The notes under the pieces: model-generated | Told to the model about the DNA's origin: nothing | Databases searched by the model: none | What the model saw: the letters and a program-made list of their open reading frames with translations, nothing else | Assembly (NCBI RefSeq): GCF_900094595.1 | Contig: NZ_FMAD01000005.1 | Location: 124,001 to 188,000, forward strand | Length of the DNA: 64,000 bases | Direction: 5' to 3' | From: Cupriavidus alkaliphilus | Lineage (GTDB): Bacteria; Pseudomonadota; Gammaproteobacteria; Burkholderiales; Burkholderiaceae | Program-made: the position numbers and the translations under genes | Shown: positions 53,615 to 63,439 of the stretch, piece after piece | Layout of the letters: the number at the start of each line of letters is the position of its first letter | Position numbering within the stretch: position 1 is the stretch's first letter

Positions 53615-54042
53615 CAAATGCTCCTGGAAGAGACGCCCACCACCGGGGCATCGAGGGCAAGCGCGGCCTGGACGGGGTCGAAATACTCGCGCAGATGCAA
53701 GATCCGGCCGTCACGGGCGGTCAGGAACACGACATACTCCTGGCGGTAAGTGCGGCCAGTCGCGGCAATCGCGCCCTCGCCACGGACCCGTGCGATCGCA
53801 TGCAGGGGGTCGTCGGTCGCCGTCACGATGGCATCGAAGAAGTGAAAGTCCCTGACCGCCCCCGCGAACCAGCTCGCGTGCCGCAGAACGGATTCGCGGC
53901 CTTCGAGCCTTAGCGGATGGCCCAGGCTGGGGGCGTAGGGCAGATCCCATACGATGTCCTCGGCGATCAATTCCTGCCATTGCTGCGGCTCGTCCACCAG
54001 CCATTGGAGGTGTTGCTGCAGAAGCGTTGTTGCGATGGTCAT
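53614..54042 (-). CDS. SnoaL-like (NTF2 fold) protein
   Basis: A 142-residue SnoaL-like protein: LVDEPQQWQELIAEDIVWDLPYAP near the N terminus, and RTYRQEYVVFLTARDGRILHLREYFDP, typical of the limonene-epoxide-hydrolase/ketosteroid-isomerase-like family. The start at 54042 has GGAGACACC upstream; the longer frame from 54063 is not used. It lies between DoxX and MDR oxidoreductase genes with minimal spacing. Function in the operon unknown; such trios are common LysR-controlled stress units. Confidence 0.85.
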   Translation of the reverse strand: MTIATTLLQQHLQWLVDEPQQWQELIAEDIVWDLPYAPSLGHPLRLEGRESVLRHASWFAGAVRDFHFFDAIVTATDDPLHAIARVRGEGAIAATGRTYRQEYVVFLTARDGRILHLREYFDPVQAALALDAPVVGVSSRSI

Positions 54043-54066
54043 GAGGTGTCTCCGGTAATGCAATCG

Positions 54067-54498
54067 TCAGGCGACCGCACGCGCGGCCGGCACGCGACGG
54101 TTGTCAAGGCTGAAGGCCCCCGGGCCAAATGCGACCACCTGCAAAAGGCCACCGGCCATCGCCAGGTTCTTCAGGAAATGGAACATCTGGTTCTGGTCGG
54201 CGAGAGCGTGGTGAAAAATCAGCGCGGTTGCGACAGCGTAGACAGCAAGCAGGAGTGCAGCCAGGCGCGTCTTGTAGCCGACGACCAGCAGCGTGGCGCC
54301 CGCCAGCTCCAGCGTCAGGGCGCCAATCAGTCCGAGCACTGGTGCGGGCAGACCAAGCGATCCGATATAGGCCATCGTCGCGCCGGGGGCCAGGATCTTG
54401 CCGATGCCGCTAATGAAGAAGATCGCTGCAATGAGCGCCCGGCCAGCGGCCGCAAGCGCCGGGTTCGCGTTTAGTGAGACGTTGAGGTTCGAGTTCAT
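54067..54498 (-). CDS. DoxX family membrane protein
   Basis: A 143-residue protein with four hydrophobic helices and the DoxX pattern (FFISGIGKILAPGATMAYIG, LELAGATLLVVGYKTR, NLAMAGGLLQVVAFG). The start at 54498 is chosen over an ATG at 54507 because AAGGA is 9-10 bp upstream of it and would abut the latter. It heads the DoxX-SnoaL-MDR operon and diverges from a LysR gene. DoxX proteins are membrane components in redox or thiol stress. Confidence 0.87.
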   Translation of the reverse strand: MNSNLNVSLNANPALAAAGRALIAAIFFISGIGKILAPGATMAYIGSLGLPAPVLGLIGALTLELAGATLLVVGYKTRLAALLLAVYAVATALIFHHALADQNQMFHFLKNLAMAGGLLQVVAFGPGAFSLDNRRVPAARAVA

Positions 54499-54542
54499 GG
54501 TGATCATCCTTTCAAGAGAGTGGATGACCGGAGATTAGGGCC

Positions 54543-54600
54543 TTGACATGTATCAAGGAAGCCTATATTTCTAGATACAATCCATCTATTCCATAGATAC
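54543..54600. promoter_or_regulatory. LysR/DoxX divergent promoter region with GATAC half-sites
   Basis: GTATC at 54550-54554 and TAGATAC at 54572-54578 and 54594-54600 form an inverted and a direct arrangement with about 22-bp period, typical of LysR recognition and activation sites. TTGACA at 54543 with TATATT about 15 bp on could start the LysR transcript. The LysR start codon directly follows the last GATAC, leaving little or no leader. Confidence 0.5.
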
Positions 54601-55503
54601 ATGCTCGACGCCGTCTCGCTGGACCAGCTTCGCACCTTCATTGCCGCCGCCGACGAAGGCAGCTTCTCCGCCGCTGGCCGCAAATTGCGACGCGCACAGT
54701 CCGTGGTCAGCCATACGCTGGCCAACCTGGAGGGCCAGATCGGCGTACAGCTCTTTGATCGGGCCGGGCGCTACCCGCGGCTGACAGACGAAGGGGCGGC
54801 CTTGCTCGCGCAGGCGCGCCTGGTGGTAAGCGGCATGGACGGTTTCAAGGCCAAGGCGCGCGTGATATCCGATGGACTCGAACCCGAGCTGTCCGTGGTG
54901 GTGGACGTGATGTATCCGATGGCGTCGTTGACCGACGCCGTAGGCGCGTTCCGAAACGAATTTCCGCACACGCCATTGCGGCTTTACGTCGAGGCGCTTG
55001 GCGCCGTCATGCAGCCTGTACTTGCGCAGGCGTGCCGGCTCGGCATCAGCGGCTCGATGCCATCGGTGCCGGAGATTCTCGATGCCGAGAAATTGCTGGA
55101 TGTGCCGATGATCACGGTCACCGCGCCGTCACACCCCCTGGCGTCAAAGAAGGGCATCATCCGGCCGGCGGATCTCAAGGGACATGTGCAACTGGTGCTG
55201 ACCGACCGCACCGCACTGACGGAAGGCAAGACTTTCGGCGTCTTCTCTCCACAGATATGGCGACTTGCCGATCTGGGCGCCAAGCATGCATTTCTACGCG
55301 CCGGATTCGGATGGGGCCATATGCCGGTGGCAATGGTCCAGGATGACCTCGACTCCGGAAACCTCGTGCCGTTACGGCTCGAAGCCTTCCATCCGTACAC
55401 ACCCCCTATCGCCATGTTCGCTGTGTATCGGAAAGACACGCCGCCGGGTCCCGCCGGCCGTTGGTTCCTTAAACGGCTTAAGACCGCGCGCGATGTCGAC
55501 TAG
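54601..55503 (+). CDS. LysR-family transcriptional regulator
   Basis: A 300-residue LysR regulator: winged helix (TFIAAADEGSFSAAGRKLRR, SVVSHTLANLEGQIGVQLF) and effector-binding domain (DVMYPMASLTDAVGAFRNEF, FGWGHMPVAMVQDDLDSGNL). It diverges from the DoxX-SnoaL-MDR operon, its probable target. No Shine-Dalgarno is visible before the ATG, so initiation may be weak or leaderless. Effector unknown; relatives often respond to electrophiles. Confidence 0.9.
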   Translation: MLDAVSLDQLRTFIAAADEGSFSAAGRKLRRAQSVVSHTLANLEGQIGVQLFDRAGRYPRLTDEGAALLAQARLVVSGMDGFKAKARVISDGLEPELSVVVDVMYPMASLTDAVGAFRNEFPHTPLRLYVEALGAVMQPVLAQACRLGISGSMPSVPEILDAEKLLDVPMITVTAPSHPLASKKGIIRPADLKGHVQLVLTDRTALTEGKTFGVFSPQIWRLADLGAKHAFLRAGFGWGHMPVAMVQDDLDSGNLVPLRLEAFHPYTPPIAMFAVYRKDTPPGPAGRWFLKRLKTARDVD

Positions 55504-55819
55504 CGTTGGCTGTCTGGTTCGCGTCTTGTTCTCACCGTTTTCTGGTCACAGACAGTAATGACGCGATAGACCGCTATGGGCGAGGCAGCGCCGACCGGGG
55601 CCCCTCACCCCCCGCCTGTCGCCCGTCCAGCGCCAATTGTTGCGGTTCGCTCAACATACTGACGGCCTTCGCGACGCTACTGGCAATCGTTCCCCCTGCC
55701 TAGAATCGGTTGCAACGATGGTCGCACGGAACGCGCGACGGTCGAGAAGGATGTCCGCGCAACGCTGCGGAACACGCCTGCCGCCCAGTGCGGTTTTCCC
55801 ACCCATTGACAGGACCCCG
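55504..55819. other. Intergenic region, no gene seen
   Basis: About 316 bp between the LysR gene and the MBL-fold gene. An in-frame extension of the MBL gene covers 55637-55819 but has no family similarity or signal peptide. No repeat or RNA was noticed. A promoter for the MBL gene must lie here. Confidence 0.4.
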
Positions 55820-56755
55820 ATGATGAGCGAAACAATCCGCAATGTGCAGCCGGTTACCGCCAACCTTGGCAAAGATAGTGCCGGCGAACTCGTGCCCTCC
55901 CGCTACGCCGTGCGCGTGGGCGACGTCGATGTCGTGCTGATCAGCGATGGCATTCTGCCGCTGCCGACCTCGACCATGTCGACCAACGTGAGCCCGGCGG
56001 ACCGCAACGAATGGTTCGATAGCCGCTTCCTGCAACGCGACACGTTCGACTGGGCGCTGAATATCGCGCTCGTGCGCAGCGGCGAACGCCTGATCCTGAT
56101 CGACTCGGGCGTGGGCGACGGCTTCGAGTACTTCACGCGCGCCGGCCGGTCGGTGATGCGCCTGGAATCGGCGGGCATCGACCTGGCTGCGATCACCGAT
56201 ATCGTGATCACGCATATGCATATGGACCACGTCGGCGGACTGAACGTAGATGGCGTCAAGGCCAAGCTGCGGCCGGACGTGCGCATTCACGTAGCGGCCG
56301 CGGAACTGGAGTTCTGGAAAAATCCGGACTTCAGCAAGACGGTCATGCCGGAAGCGGTGCCTCCGGCGCTTCGCAAGGCGGCTGCAAAGTTTGCGCAAAG
56401 TTACAGCGAGAACATCGTGCCGTTCGATCAGACCGTGGACATCGCGGCGGGCGTGTCGGCGCGCGTGACCGGCGGCCACACGCCGGGTCACTGCGTCGTG
56501 GATGTTGCATCGAACGGCGAGAAGCTGACCTTCGTCGGCGACGCCATCTTCGAAGTCGGCTTCGAGCGGCCCGACTGGCAGAATGGCTTCGAGCACGATC
56601 CCGAAACCGCCACGGACGTGCGTATCGCGCTGCTCAACGAGGCTGCGGAAACCGGCGCCCTGCTGGCCGCGGCGCATGTCGCGTTCCCGTCGATCGGGCA
56701 TGTTGCGAAGCACGGCGCAGGCTTCCGGTTCGTGCCGGTGACATGGGATTATTGA
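55820..56755 (+). CDS. MBL-fold metallo-hydrolase
   Basis: A 311-residue metallo-beta-lactamase fold protein. THMHMDHVGG gives the HxHxDH zinc motif, VTGGHTPGHCVVDV the next His, VGDAIFEVGF the bridging Asp, and AAAHVAFPSIGHV the last His. This pattern fits the quorum-quenching lactonase/AttM-like or general MBL hydrolase branch. It has no signal peptide. Start at 55820 with AGGA about 6 bp before; a second ATG follows immediately. It stands alone between the LysR gene and a convergent cytochrome c gene. Substrate unknown. Confidence 0.86.
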   Translation: MMSETIRNVQPVTANLGKDSAGELVPSRYAVRVGDVDVVLISDGILPLPTSTMSTNVSPADRNEWFDSRFLQRDTFDWALNIALVRSGERLILIDSGVGDGFEYFTRAGRSVMRLESAGIDLAAITDIVITHMHMDHVGGLNVDGVKAKLRPDVRIHVAAAELEFWKNPDFSKTVMPEAVPPALRKAAAKFAQSYSENIVPFDQTVDIAAGVSARVTGGHTPGHCVVDVASNGEKLTFVGDAIFEVGFERPDWQNGFEHDPETATDVRIALLNEAAETGALLAAAHVAFPSIGHVAKHGAGFRFVPVTWDY

Positions 56756-56826
56756 TCCAGGGTCGACTATCAGCAGTAGTCGTATAGATTGCACTGGCCA
56801 GCCCGTCGCCGCCCTGCCGACGGGCA

Positions 56827-57348
56827 TCAACGCCCTTGCGCTTCCGTAACCTCCCGCTGCGCCGCAGCCATTTTCCGAGGCCAGGTACTTTTGATATACG
56901 CCAGCACGGCGACGATGTCTTGGTCGGACAGCGATTGCCCGAATGCCGGCATATCGCTGACATACCCCTCCGGAGCCGTCACCCCGGCTACCAGCCCATT
57001 CTTGGTAATCGCGAACAGCACGGCGTCGGGATGATGCCAGGTATGGCCGGAAGCATCATGCGGGGGTGCCGGCATCCGGCCATTCGGTAGCCGCTCGCGC
57101 CAGTTGGGCTGGCCTTCCAGGTTGGCACCATGGCATGCGGCGCATTGCTGTGCGTAGATCTTGCGGCCCTGCGCGACGCTGGCCGCATCGGTGGCATCGA
57201 TGCGCAGCTGCCGCAGATCGCGTGTCTTGCCGGCATCGGCGGGCGTATCCAGGTACCGCCTGGTCTGCAGTGCAACGGCGGTGGCAATCACCCCGCCGAG
57301 CACAAGCAGCACCACGATCCGCCAGCGTGGCTTGCCTGATTTGTTCAT
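56827..57348 (-). CDS. Membrane-anchored c-type cytochrome
   Basis: A 173-residue protein with an uncleaved N-terminal membrane anchor (IVVLLVLGGVIATAVALQ) after a short basic start, then one haem site CAACH (about residue 71) and the axial Met in DMPAFGQSLSDQDIVAVLAYI. Blocks such as WRERLPNGRMPAPPHDASGHTW resemble cytochromes next to copper genes in Burkholderiales. The start at 57348 is the ATG that gives the anchor. It lies 84 bp downstream of the CopA-type ATPase gene on the same strand and may be cotranscribed. Likely an electron carrier in the periplasm. Confidence 0.87.
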   Translation of the reverse strand: MNKSGKPRWRIVVLLVLGGVIATAVALQTRRYLDTPADAGKTRDLRQLRIDATDAASVAQGRKIYAQQCAACHGANLEGQPNWRERLPNGRMPAPPHDASGHTWHHPDAVLFAITKNGLVAGVTAPEGYVSDMPAFGQSLSDQDIVAVLAYIKSTWPRKMAAAQREVTEAQGR

Positions 57349-57432
57349 GTCGTGCCTGCACCAATAAGCTTCATCACTACACCTGACTCCTGACAAGCAA
57401 AGAGGGTCGCTCCGTATCCGCCCGCATCGGCC

Positions 57433-59712
57433 TTACGAAGCGGCGCTCCTGAGACGCAGCGCATTGGCGATGACCGAGGCCGAACTCAGGCTCATCGCCA
57501 GCGCCGCGATCATCGGCGACAACAACAGGCCCGTCGCGGGATACAACACGCCGGCCGCCAGCGGCACGCCGAGGGCGTTGTAAATGAACGCAAAACCGAG
57601 ATTCTGCTTCATGTTTCGAATGGTCGCGCGCGAGAGTTGGCGGGCGCGGGCGATGCCGCGCAAATCGCCCTTGACCAGCGTGACCTGGGCGCTGTTCATC
57701 GCAACATCGGTGCCGGTGCCCATGGCGATACCCACATCCGCCTGCGCCAGCGCCGGCGCATCATTGATGCCGTCGCCGGCCATGGCGACCACCGCACCCG
57801 CCTGTTGCAGGGAACTGACAAGTTCAAGCTTGTCCGCGGGCTTCACCTCACCGTGGAATTCGTCCACGCCAAGTTTTGCGGCCACCGCCCTCGCCGTTGC
57901 GATGCCGTCTCCGGTCGCCATGACGACACGGATGCCTTCATCCCGGAGACGCGCCAGCGCCTCCGGCGTGGTGGCCTTGACCGGGTCGGAGACGGCGAGC
58001 AGGCCCGCAAGCGTGCTGTCGACAGCGAGATACATGACGCTGGCGCCTTGCGCTCGCAACGCGTCGGCCTGCGCCACTAGCGGATCGGTGGCGACGCTCT
58101 CGGCTTTCATCAGCGCGGTGTTTCCTATCGCAATCTTCCTGCCGCCCAACTTGCCGCTTACCCCGATTCCCGAACTCGACTCGAAGTTCTCTGGCTGGTC
58201 CAACGGCAGGCCTCGACTGCGAGCGGCTTCGACGATCGCGGCGGCCAGGGGATGTTCGCTGCCTTGATCCACGCTGGCAGCCAACCGCAGCACGTCTTCC
58301 TCGGTAAAGCCATTGGCGCCGATTGCGCGCTCGAACACCGGCCTGCCTTCGGTGAGCGTTCCCGTCTTATCGACAATCAGGGTATCGATCTTGCGCAGGT
58401 TCTCGATCGCCGCGGCGTCGCGGAACAGCACCCCGCCGGACGCGCCCTTGCCGCTTGCCACCATGATCGACATCGGCGTGGCCAGGCCCAGCGCGCAAGG
58501 ACAGGCGATGATCAGCACCGCGACGGCATTGATCAGGCCGAACACCCAACCAGGATCGGGGCCGAACAGTACCCATGCGACAAAAGTCAGCACGGCAATG
58601 CCGATCACGCCGACGACGAAGACGCCGGCAACCTTGTCCGCCAACCGCTGCATCGGCGCCTTCGATCGCTGCGCTTGCGCCACCATCTGGACAATCTGCG
58701 ACAGCACGGTCTGCGAGCCGACCTTTTCGGAGCGGATCACCAGGCTGCCCGATGTGTTCATGGTGGCGCCGATGACCCGGTCGCCGACGCGCTTGGTGGC
58801 CGGAATCGGCTCGCCGGTGATCATCGACTCGTCGACGGCGCTGGTGCCGTCGGTCACGACACCGTCAACCGGCACCTTCTCGCCGGGTCGCACGCGCAGC
58901 AGGTCGCCAACATGCACATGGGCCAGCGGCACGTCTTCCTCGATCCCGCCGGGACCGATGCGTCTTGCGGTCTTGGGCGCCAGCCCCAGCAGTGACTTGA
59001 TGGCGGCCGAGGTCTGGGAGCGGGCCTTCAGTTCAAGCAACTGCCCCAGCAAAGTCAGGGAGATGATCACTGCCGCGGCCTCGAAGTAGACGCCGATGCG
59101 GCCATGCTCGGCAAAAGCCTGCGGAAAGGCGCCGGGCATGATGGTCGCGACGACGCTGTAGAGCCAGGCGGCGCCGGTGCCGATCCCGATCAACGTCCAC
59201 ATGTTCGGACTGCGGTTGACGATCGACTGGAAACACCGGGCGAAGAACGGCCAGCCCGCCCACAGCACCACCGGCGTCGACAGGACAAGCTCGACCCAGC
59301 TCTGCGTCGACAGGTCCATCCAGCCAAGGCGATGCCCGAACATCGCCAGCACGAACACCACGCCGGTCAGCGGCAGCGTCCACCAGAAACGGCGACGGAA
59401 GTCCGCCAGCTCCGGGTTCTCGCCCTCGTCCAGTCCTGGCAACAACGGTTCCAGCGTCATGCCGCACTTCGGGCAGTTGCCCGGATGGTCCTGGCGGATT
59501 TCCGGATGCATCGGGCAGGTATAGATCGTGCCCTCGGCGGGAGACTGCACCGCGCCCGTCCCGGTGCCAGTACCAGGCTGTTCATGAGCACGATCATGAT
59601 GATGCGCATGCTCGTGATGATGACCATGAGCGAGGTCCCGGGCCGCGGCAGGTGCGCCGGCGCCGTGGCGCGCAGGCTTTTTGGCATCGTGTTCGTTGCG
59701 CGTCCTGTTCAT
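57433..59712 (-). CDS. copA: Copper-translocating P-type ATPase
   Basis: A 759-residue PIB-type ATPase that pumps Cu(I) out of the cytoplasm. The N terminus has a His-rich stretch ([16 protein letters not shown]) and a YHS/HMBD-type site ([20 protein letters not shown]) rather than a CxxC HMA domain. Eight hydrophobic helices, the CPC motif ([10 protein letters not shown], near 404), phosphorylation site DKTGTLTEG (near 447), TGE-type actuator loop (SMITGEP) and the hinge [18 protein letters not shown] are all present. This layout matches the CopF/CusA-linked ATPases of Cupriavidus. A CueR-type promoter lies upstream. Confidence 0.93.
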   Translation of the reverse strand: MNRTRNEHDAKKPARHGAGAPAAARDLAHGHHHEHAHHHDRAHEQPGTGTGTGAVQSPAEGTIYTCPMHPEIRQDHPGNCPKCGMTLEPLLPGLDEGENPELADFRRRFWWTLPLTGVVFVLAMFGHRLGWMDLSTQSWVELVLSTPVVLWAGWPFFARCFQSIVNRSPNMWTLIGIGTGAAWLYSVVATIMPGAFPQAFAEHGRIGVYFEAAAVIISLTLLGQLLELKARSQTSAAIKSLLGLAPKTARRIGPGGIEEDVPLAHVHVGDLLRVRPGEKVPVDGVVTDGTSAVDESMITGEPIPATKRVGDRVIGATMNTSGSLVIRSEKVGSQTVLSQIVQMVAQAQRSKAPMQRLADKVAGVFVVGVIGIAVLTFVAWVLFGPDPGWVFGLINAVAVLIIACPCALGLATPMSIMVASGKGASGGVLFRDAAAIENLRKIDTLIVDKTGTLTEGRPVFERAIGANGFTEEDVLRLAASVDQGSEHPLAAAIVEAARSRGLPLDQPENFESSSGIGVSGKLGGRKIAIGNTALMKAESVATDPLVAQADALRAQGASVMYLAVDSTLAGLLAVSDPVKATTPEALARLRDEGIRVVMATGDGIATARAVAAKLGVDEFHGEVKPADKLELVSSLQQAGAVVAMAGDGINDAPALAQADVGIAMGTGTDVAMNSAQVTLVKGDLRGIARARQLSRATIRNMKQNLGFAFIYNALGVPLAAGVLYPATGLLLSPMIAALAMSLSSASVIANALRLRSAAS

Positions 59713-59769
59713 CCTGGCTCCCCTGGTTGTTTGGCCGGTGCGGACTCCGCGATCGCGTCCGAAGACGCC

Positions 59770-59800
59770 AGCTTAGACCTTCCTATCGTTGTAAGGTCAA
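59770..59800 (-). promoter_or_regulatory. CueR/MerR-type copper promoter of copA
   Basis: On the minus strand: TTGACC (-35), a 19-bp spacer and TAAGCT (-10). The spacer holds the dyad GACCTT-N11-AAGGTC (plus strand 59776-59798). A long 19-bp spacer with ACCTT...AAGGT dyad is the hallmark of CueR-type MerR promoters. The -10 lies about 58 bp upstream of the copA start. No merR-family gene is within the window. Confidence 0.75.
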
Positions 59801-60119
59801 GGGCAACCGGGCAGTATTGGTCTCTTCGGGATGGCCGTGTCTGGATCCGGTGTGGGCTGGGATACCAAAAAGCAAGGGCGTCCGGCGAGGCGCCCACATA
59901 GCTGGCGGCCTTGGTTCACCAAGATGGTAGGAACTCGTCTCTCACCAAGACATTACGCAACCATTACATCCCGGTAAGCTGGAACCCTGGACGTCATCCG
60001 TGGCGCGGAATGACCAGGTGGCGATGATGACGGACGGATGTACCGCAGGATGCCCCCCAACCGGCATATGCCGCAAGAAGTCAAACGCTGCTACCATTCC
60101 CGCAACCTGTGCCTCTCCC
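59801..60119. other. copA / cus-like operon intergenic region
   Basis: No gene is assigned with confidence. It includes a direct repeat CATTAC-N5-CATTAC (59951-59967) and in-frame upstream extensions of the gene at 60120 (possible GTG at 60000, ATG at 60024 and 60027). Confidence 0.4.
59951..59967 (+). promoter_or_regulatory. Direct-repeat operator candidate (CopR/CusR-type)
   Basis: Two CATTAC hexamers 11 bp apart, about one helical turn, the usual arrangement for OmpR-family response regulators. It lies 150-170 bp before the small exported protein gene that precedes the cus-like operon. No two-component genes are visible in the window. Confidence 0.45.
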
Positions 60120-60518
60120 GTGCGTACTTCTTTCCGTCGGCTCTGGCTTGCCGCATTCCTGCTGAGCGCTTTCCTGACAGTGCAACTGGCAGCGGCGGCG
60201 TATGCCTGCGACGGCAGCCGGTATTCGCTGGGCGCGACGGAAGAGATGGCCGGCATGACCGAAGCTTGCCCCGACATGGCAAGCGAACACGCCGGGCCGG
60301 GCGTACATGATGGTCTTTGCCAGGAACATTGCCAGCTCGGCTCGAAGTCGGCCGACCATGCCACGCCGCAGATTCCCGCGTTTCATCCGGTGCTGGTCAA
60401 TGTCGTGGTGCCCGCGCCGATACCGGTGCTCGCGCATCGCATAGCCACGCCCCGCGATGCGATACCCCGGGCCCCGCCACGCCCCCTCCCCATCCTTAAC
60501 TGCTGTTTCCGAACGTAG
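60120..60518 (+). CDS. Small exported protein at head of cus-like operon
   Basis: Read from the GTG at 60120, this 132-residue protein has a textbook signal peptide (RTSFRRLWLAAFLLSAFLTV, cleaved near AAAAYA). A Cys/Met/His-containing mature part follows (TEEMAGMTEACPDMA, LCQEHCQLGSKSADHA) and a proline-rich end (IPRAPPRPLPILNCC). In-frame upstream starts exist at 60000, 60024 and 60027, but they would bury the signal peptide. Small proteins of this look often precede czc/cus-type genes in Cupriavidus. The Met and Cys pattern suggests a periplasmic metal-related role; function unproven. Confidence 0.62.
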   Translation: MRTSFRRLWLAAFLLSAFLTVQLAAAAYACDGSRYSLGATEEMAGMTEACPDMASEHAGPGVHDGLCQEHCQLGSKSADHATPQIPAFHPVLVNVVVPAPIPVLAHRIATPRDAIPRAPPRPLPILNCCFRT

Positions 60519-60590
60519 CCTCCGAAGCAACGCCGGTTGTCCTGCCCTGAGCCATGGTCTCCAGGGTGGTCGTTGCTTTGCGGAGGCTTT

Positions 60591-61898
60591 ATGCATTTGC
60601 GCTTATCCCCCCAGTGCGGGCGCCGGCTGGCGCTCGCCCTTACGCTGCTTGCCGTGATCCGTCCGGCATGGACGCAGCCCGCGCCGGCCCTTTCCTTGCA
60701 GGAAGCGCTCGCGCTCGCCACGTCGCGTTCGGCCGATGCCGAAACCTCGCGCTCGGCGGTAGAGTCGGCCATCGAGATGGCAGTGGCTGGCAGGCAGATG
60801 CCGGATCCGGTGCTGAAGGTCGGCGTCAACAACGTCCCGGCGAATGGCCCGGATCGGTTCTCGCTGGGCACGGATTCGATGACCATGAGGTCGATCAGCC
60901 TCATGCAGGAATTCACACGCCCGGCGAAGCGCCTGGCCCGCGCAGAGCGCTACGAGGCCGAGGCGTCTTCGGCCGAGGCCCAACGTATGGTGGCGCTGGC
61001 CAACGTCCAGCGCGGCACCGCCACGGCGTGGCTGGAGCGCTGGTACGCTGAGCGCGCGCACGCGGTGCTTGCCGAACAGGCGCAATCGATCAAGCTGATG
61101 ATCGATGCGGCACAGGCTGCCTACCGGGGCAACCGCGGCTCACGCACCGAGATCCTGGCCGCCCAGATCGAATGGCAGCAACTGCAGGATCGCGAAGACG
61201 AAGCCCGCGCCGCGGTCGCCTCGTCCCGGGCGACGCTGCGTCGGTGGGTCGGCGAGGCTGCGGCGTTGCCGCTGGCCGAGCGACCCGAATTCGATGCGCC
61301 GGCCTGGCTCGATACCCTGGATGTTGCCGGGGCTACGCAATTGCCCGATGTCGTTGCCGCGCAGGCGCAAGCCGGCGTGGCCGAGGCCGAGAGCCGCGTC
61401 GCGCGCGCGAACAAGGTGCCGGATGTCAGCGTCGAGCTGATGTACAGCCAGCGCGGCCCCGCCTACTCGAACATGGTGTCGCTGAACGTCTCGCTGCCGG
61501 TGCCCTGGGACCAGGGCAACCGCCAGGACCGCGAACTTTCCGCCAGGGTGGCGCAGGCCGATGCCGCGCGGGCGCAGGCCGAATCGGTACGCCGTGGCCT
61601 GATTGGACAGCTGCGCGGCAAGCAGGCCGAACTGCAACTCGGCCAGGCGCGCCTGGACCGCTATCGCAACACCACGTTGCCACTGGCGAAGGCACAAACC
61701 GAGGCGGCCCTGGCCGCCTATCGCACCGGTGCCGGCAGCCTGGCAGCCGTGGCGGACGCCAGCCGCAAGGCGCTCGAGCTGTCGCTCGAACGGCTCAGGC
61801 TGGAGGCTGCGACCGCCAGGCTCTGGGCCGAGCTAACGTTCCTGATGCCGTTGCCGACCGCCGCGCAAGCCATCCCGCCGCAAGGAGCCCGACCATGA
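60591..61898 (+). CDS. cusC: Outer-membrane efflux protein (TolC/CusC family)
   Basis: A 435-residue outer-membrane factor with a signal peptide (RRLALALTLLAVIRPAWTQ) and the repeated coiled-coil pattern of TolC proteins (LSLQEALALATSRSADAETS, TEILAAQIEWQQLQDREDEA, QVSLPVPWDQGNRQ-like segment, LAKAQTEAALAAYRTGAGSL). The start at 60591 follows GGAGGC by a few bases and directly precedes the signal peptide. It overlaps cusB by 4 bp (ATGA). With CusA and CusB it forms a trans-envelope pump for Cu(I)/Ag(I). Confidence 0.87.
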   Translation: MHLRLSPQCGRRLALALTLLAVIRPAWTQPAPALSLQEALALATSRSADAETSRSAVESAIEMAVAGRQMPDPVLKVGVNNVPANGPDRFSLGTDSMTMRSISLMQEFTRPAKRLARAERYEAEASSAEAQRMVALANVQRGTATAWLERWYAERAHAVLAEQAQSIKLMIDAAQAAYRGNRGSRTEILAAQIEWQQLQDREDEARAAVASSRATLRRWVGEAAALPLAERPEFDAPAWLDTLDVAGATQLPDVVAAQAQAGVAEAESRVARANKVPDVSVELMYSQRGPAYSNMVSLNVSLPVPWDQGNRQDRELSARVAQADAARAQAESVRRGLIGQLRGKQAELQLGQARLDRYRNTTLPLAKAQTEAALAAYRTGAGSLAAVADASRKALELSLERLRLEAATARLWAELTFLMPLPTAAQAIPPQGARP

Positions 61899-63439
61899 AG
61901 CAGACCACGATTGCACGGACCCTGGTGGTTCTGCTCGTGCTGGCGAGCGCAGGAGCGGCCTATTATCTCGGCCATCAGCAGGGGCGCCGGCAGATCGCCG
62001 CGTCGGACACGCCGGCCAGCGGCACCGGTGGGGCGAACCTGAAGGCCGGCGATATCGATCCGGGCACGGGCAAGCGCATCCTCTACTGGCATGATCCGAT
62101 GGTGCCGGGCCAGCGCTTCGACAAGCCCGGCAAGTCGCCCTTCATGGATATGCCGCTGTCTCCCGTGTACGAGGAAGCCGGCGGCGGCGCAACCGTGACG
62201 GTTGACAGCCGCGTGGCGCAGAACCTTGGCGTCCGCACGGCGCAGGTGAAGGCGGGCCGGCTGGCCTCCGCATTCGAAGTCCCGGGCAATGTTGCGATCA
62301 ACGAGCGCGGCATCGCCGTGCTGCAGGCCCGTACCAGCGGGTTCGTCGAGCACGCGTATGCCAGGACGACGCTGGATCCGGTTCGCAAGGGCCAGCCGCT
62401 GGCGCAGATCTACTCGCCGGAATGGGTCACCGCGCAAGAGGAATACCTGGCGGTGGTCCGCACCGGCGCAAGCCTGCAGGGCGATTTGCGCGAGGCCGCG
62501 ATCGCCCGCATGCGGCAGGCCGGCATGACCGACAGCCACATCCGCCTGGTGCAGGACACCGGCAAACTGCAGCCGCGGCTTGTCATCACCAGTCCCGTGG
62601 ACGGGATCGTCACCGAGATCGATGCGCGCGACGGCATGACGGTCTCGCCCGGCACGACACTCTTTCGCCTTGCCAGCCTGGCGACGGTATGGATACTGGC
62701 CGAAGTGCCGGAGACCCACGTCGCACGGCTACGGCAGGGACAGGCGGTGTCGGCGGTCGCGGCCGCGCTGCCGGGACAAGCGCTGACCGGCAGGGTCGAC
62801 GCCATCCTGCCGGACATCAACTCCGGCACCCGTACGGTCAGAGTGCGGATCGAACTGCAGAACAAGGGCCGCCAGTTGATGCCAGGCATGTTCGTGACTG
62901 CCCGCTTCGATGCCGCGCCTGGCCCGGACCGGTTGCTGGTCCCGACCGAGTCGCTGATCCGCACCGGAACGCGCACCATCGTCATGGTGGAAACCGGCCC
63001 CGGTGGGTTCCGCCCGGTCGAGGTCAGGACCGGCGCCACCTCGGGCGGCCAGACCGAAGTGACCGAAGGCCTCGAGGCCGGACAGAAGGTCGTGGTGTCC
63101 GGCCAGTTCCTGCTCGATTCCGAAGCCAGCCTGCGCGGCTCCGCGCAGCGCATGGCCGCGGCGCCGGCCGCGCCGGCGGTCGCCGCCGCCGGGCCGGAGC
63201 ACGAAGGCAGCGGACGCGTCGAGGCAGTCAGCGCGGAAAGCATGACGATTTCCCACGAACCGATCCCGTCGGTTAGCTGGGGCGCCATGACCATGGACTT
63301 TGCCGCACCCGCTTCCGGCATGCCGCAAGGATTCAAGCCTGGCGACCGTATCCGCTTCCGCTTCCACCTGGACCGCGACGGTGCGGCAACGCTGTCATCG
63401 GTGGAACGCGCAGCTGCCGCATCGGGAGCCAGGCCATGA
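61895..63439 (+). CDS. cusB: Efflux membrane-fusion protein with HMBD and C-terminal CusF domain
   Basis: A 514-residue periplasmic adaptor. Order: N-terminal membrane anchor ([18 protein letters not shown]), heavy-metal-binding domain ([20 protein letters not shown], then [14 protein letters not shown]), barrel-sandwich hybrid and beta-barrel regions ([24 protein letters not shown]), and a C-terminal CusF-like domain with the Cu-binding Trp/Met set in SWGAMTMDF (about residues 461-469). The CusF metallochaperone is a separate protein in E. coli but fused here, as in several Cupriavidus systems. The ATG overlaps cusC (ATGA), and the stop overlaps cusA. Confidence 0.9.
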   Translation: MKQTTIARTLVVLLVLASAGAAYYLGHQQGRRQIAASDTPASGTGGANLKAGDIDPGTGKRILYWHDPMVPGQRFDKPGKSPFMDMPLSPVYEEAGGGATVTVDSRVAQNLGVRTAQVKAGRLASAFEVPGNVAINERGIAVLQARTSGFVEHAYARTTLDPVRKGQPLAQIYSPEWVTAQEEYLAVVRTGASLQGDLREAAIARMRQAGMTDSHIRLVQDTGKLQPRLVITSPVDGIVTEIDARDGMTVSPGTTLFRLASLATVWILAEVPETHVARLRQGQAVSAVAAALPGQALTGRVDAILPDINSGTRTVRVRIELQNKGRQLMPGMFVTARFDAAPGPDRLLVPTESLIRTGTRTIVMVETGPGGFRPVEVRTGATSGGQTEVTEGLEAGQKVVVSGQFLLDSEASLRGSAQRMAAAPAAPAVAAAGPEHEGSGRVEAVSAESMTISHEPIPSVSWGAMTMDFAAPASGMPQGFKPGDRIRFRFHLDRDGAATLSSVERAAAASGARP

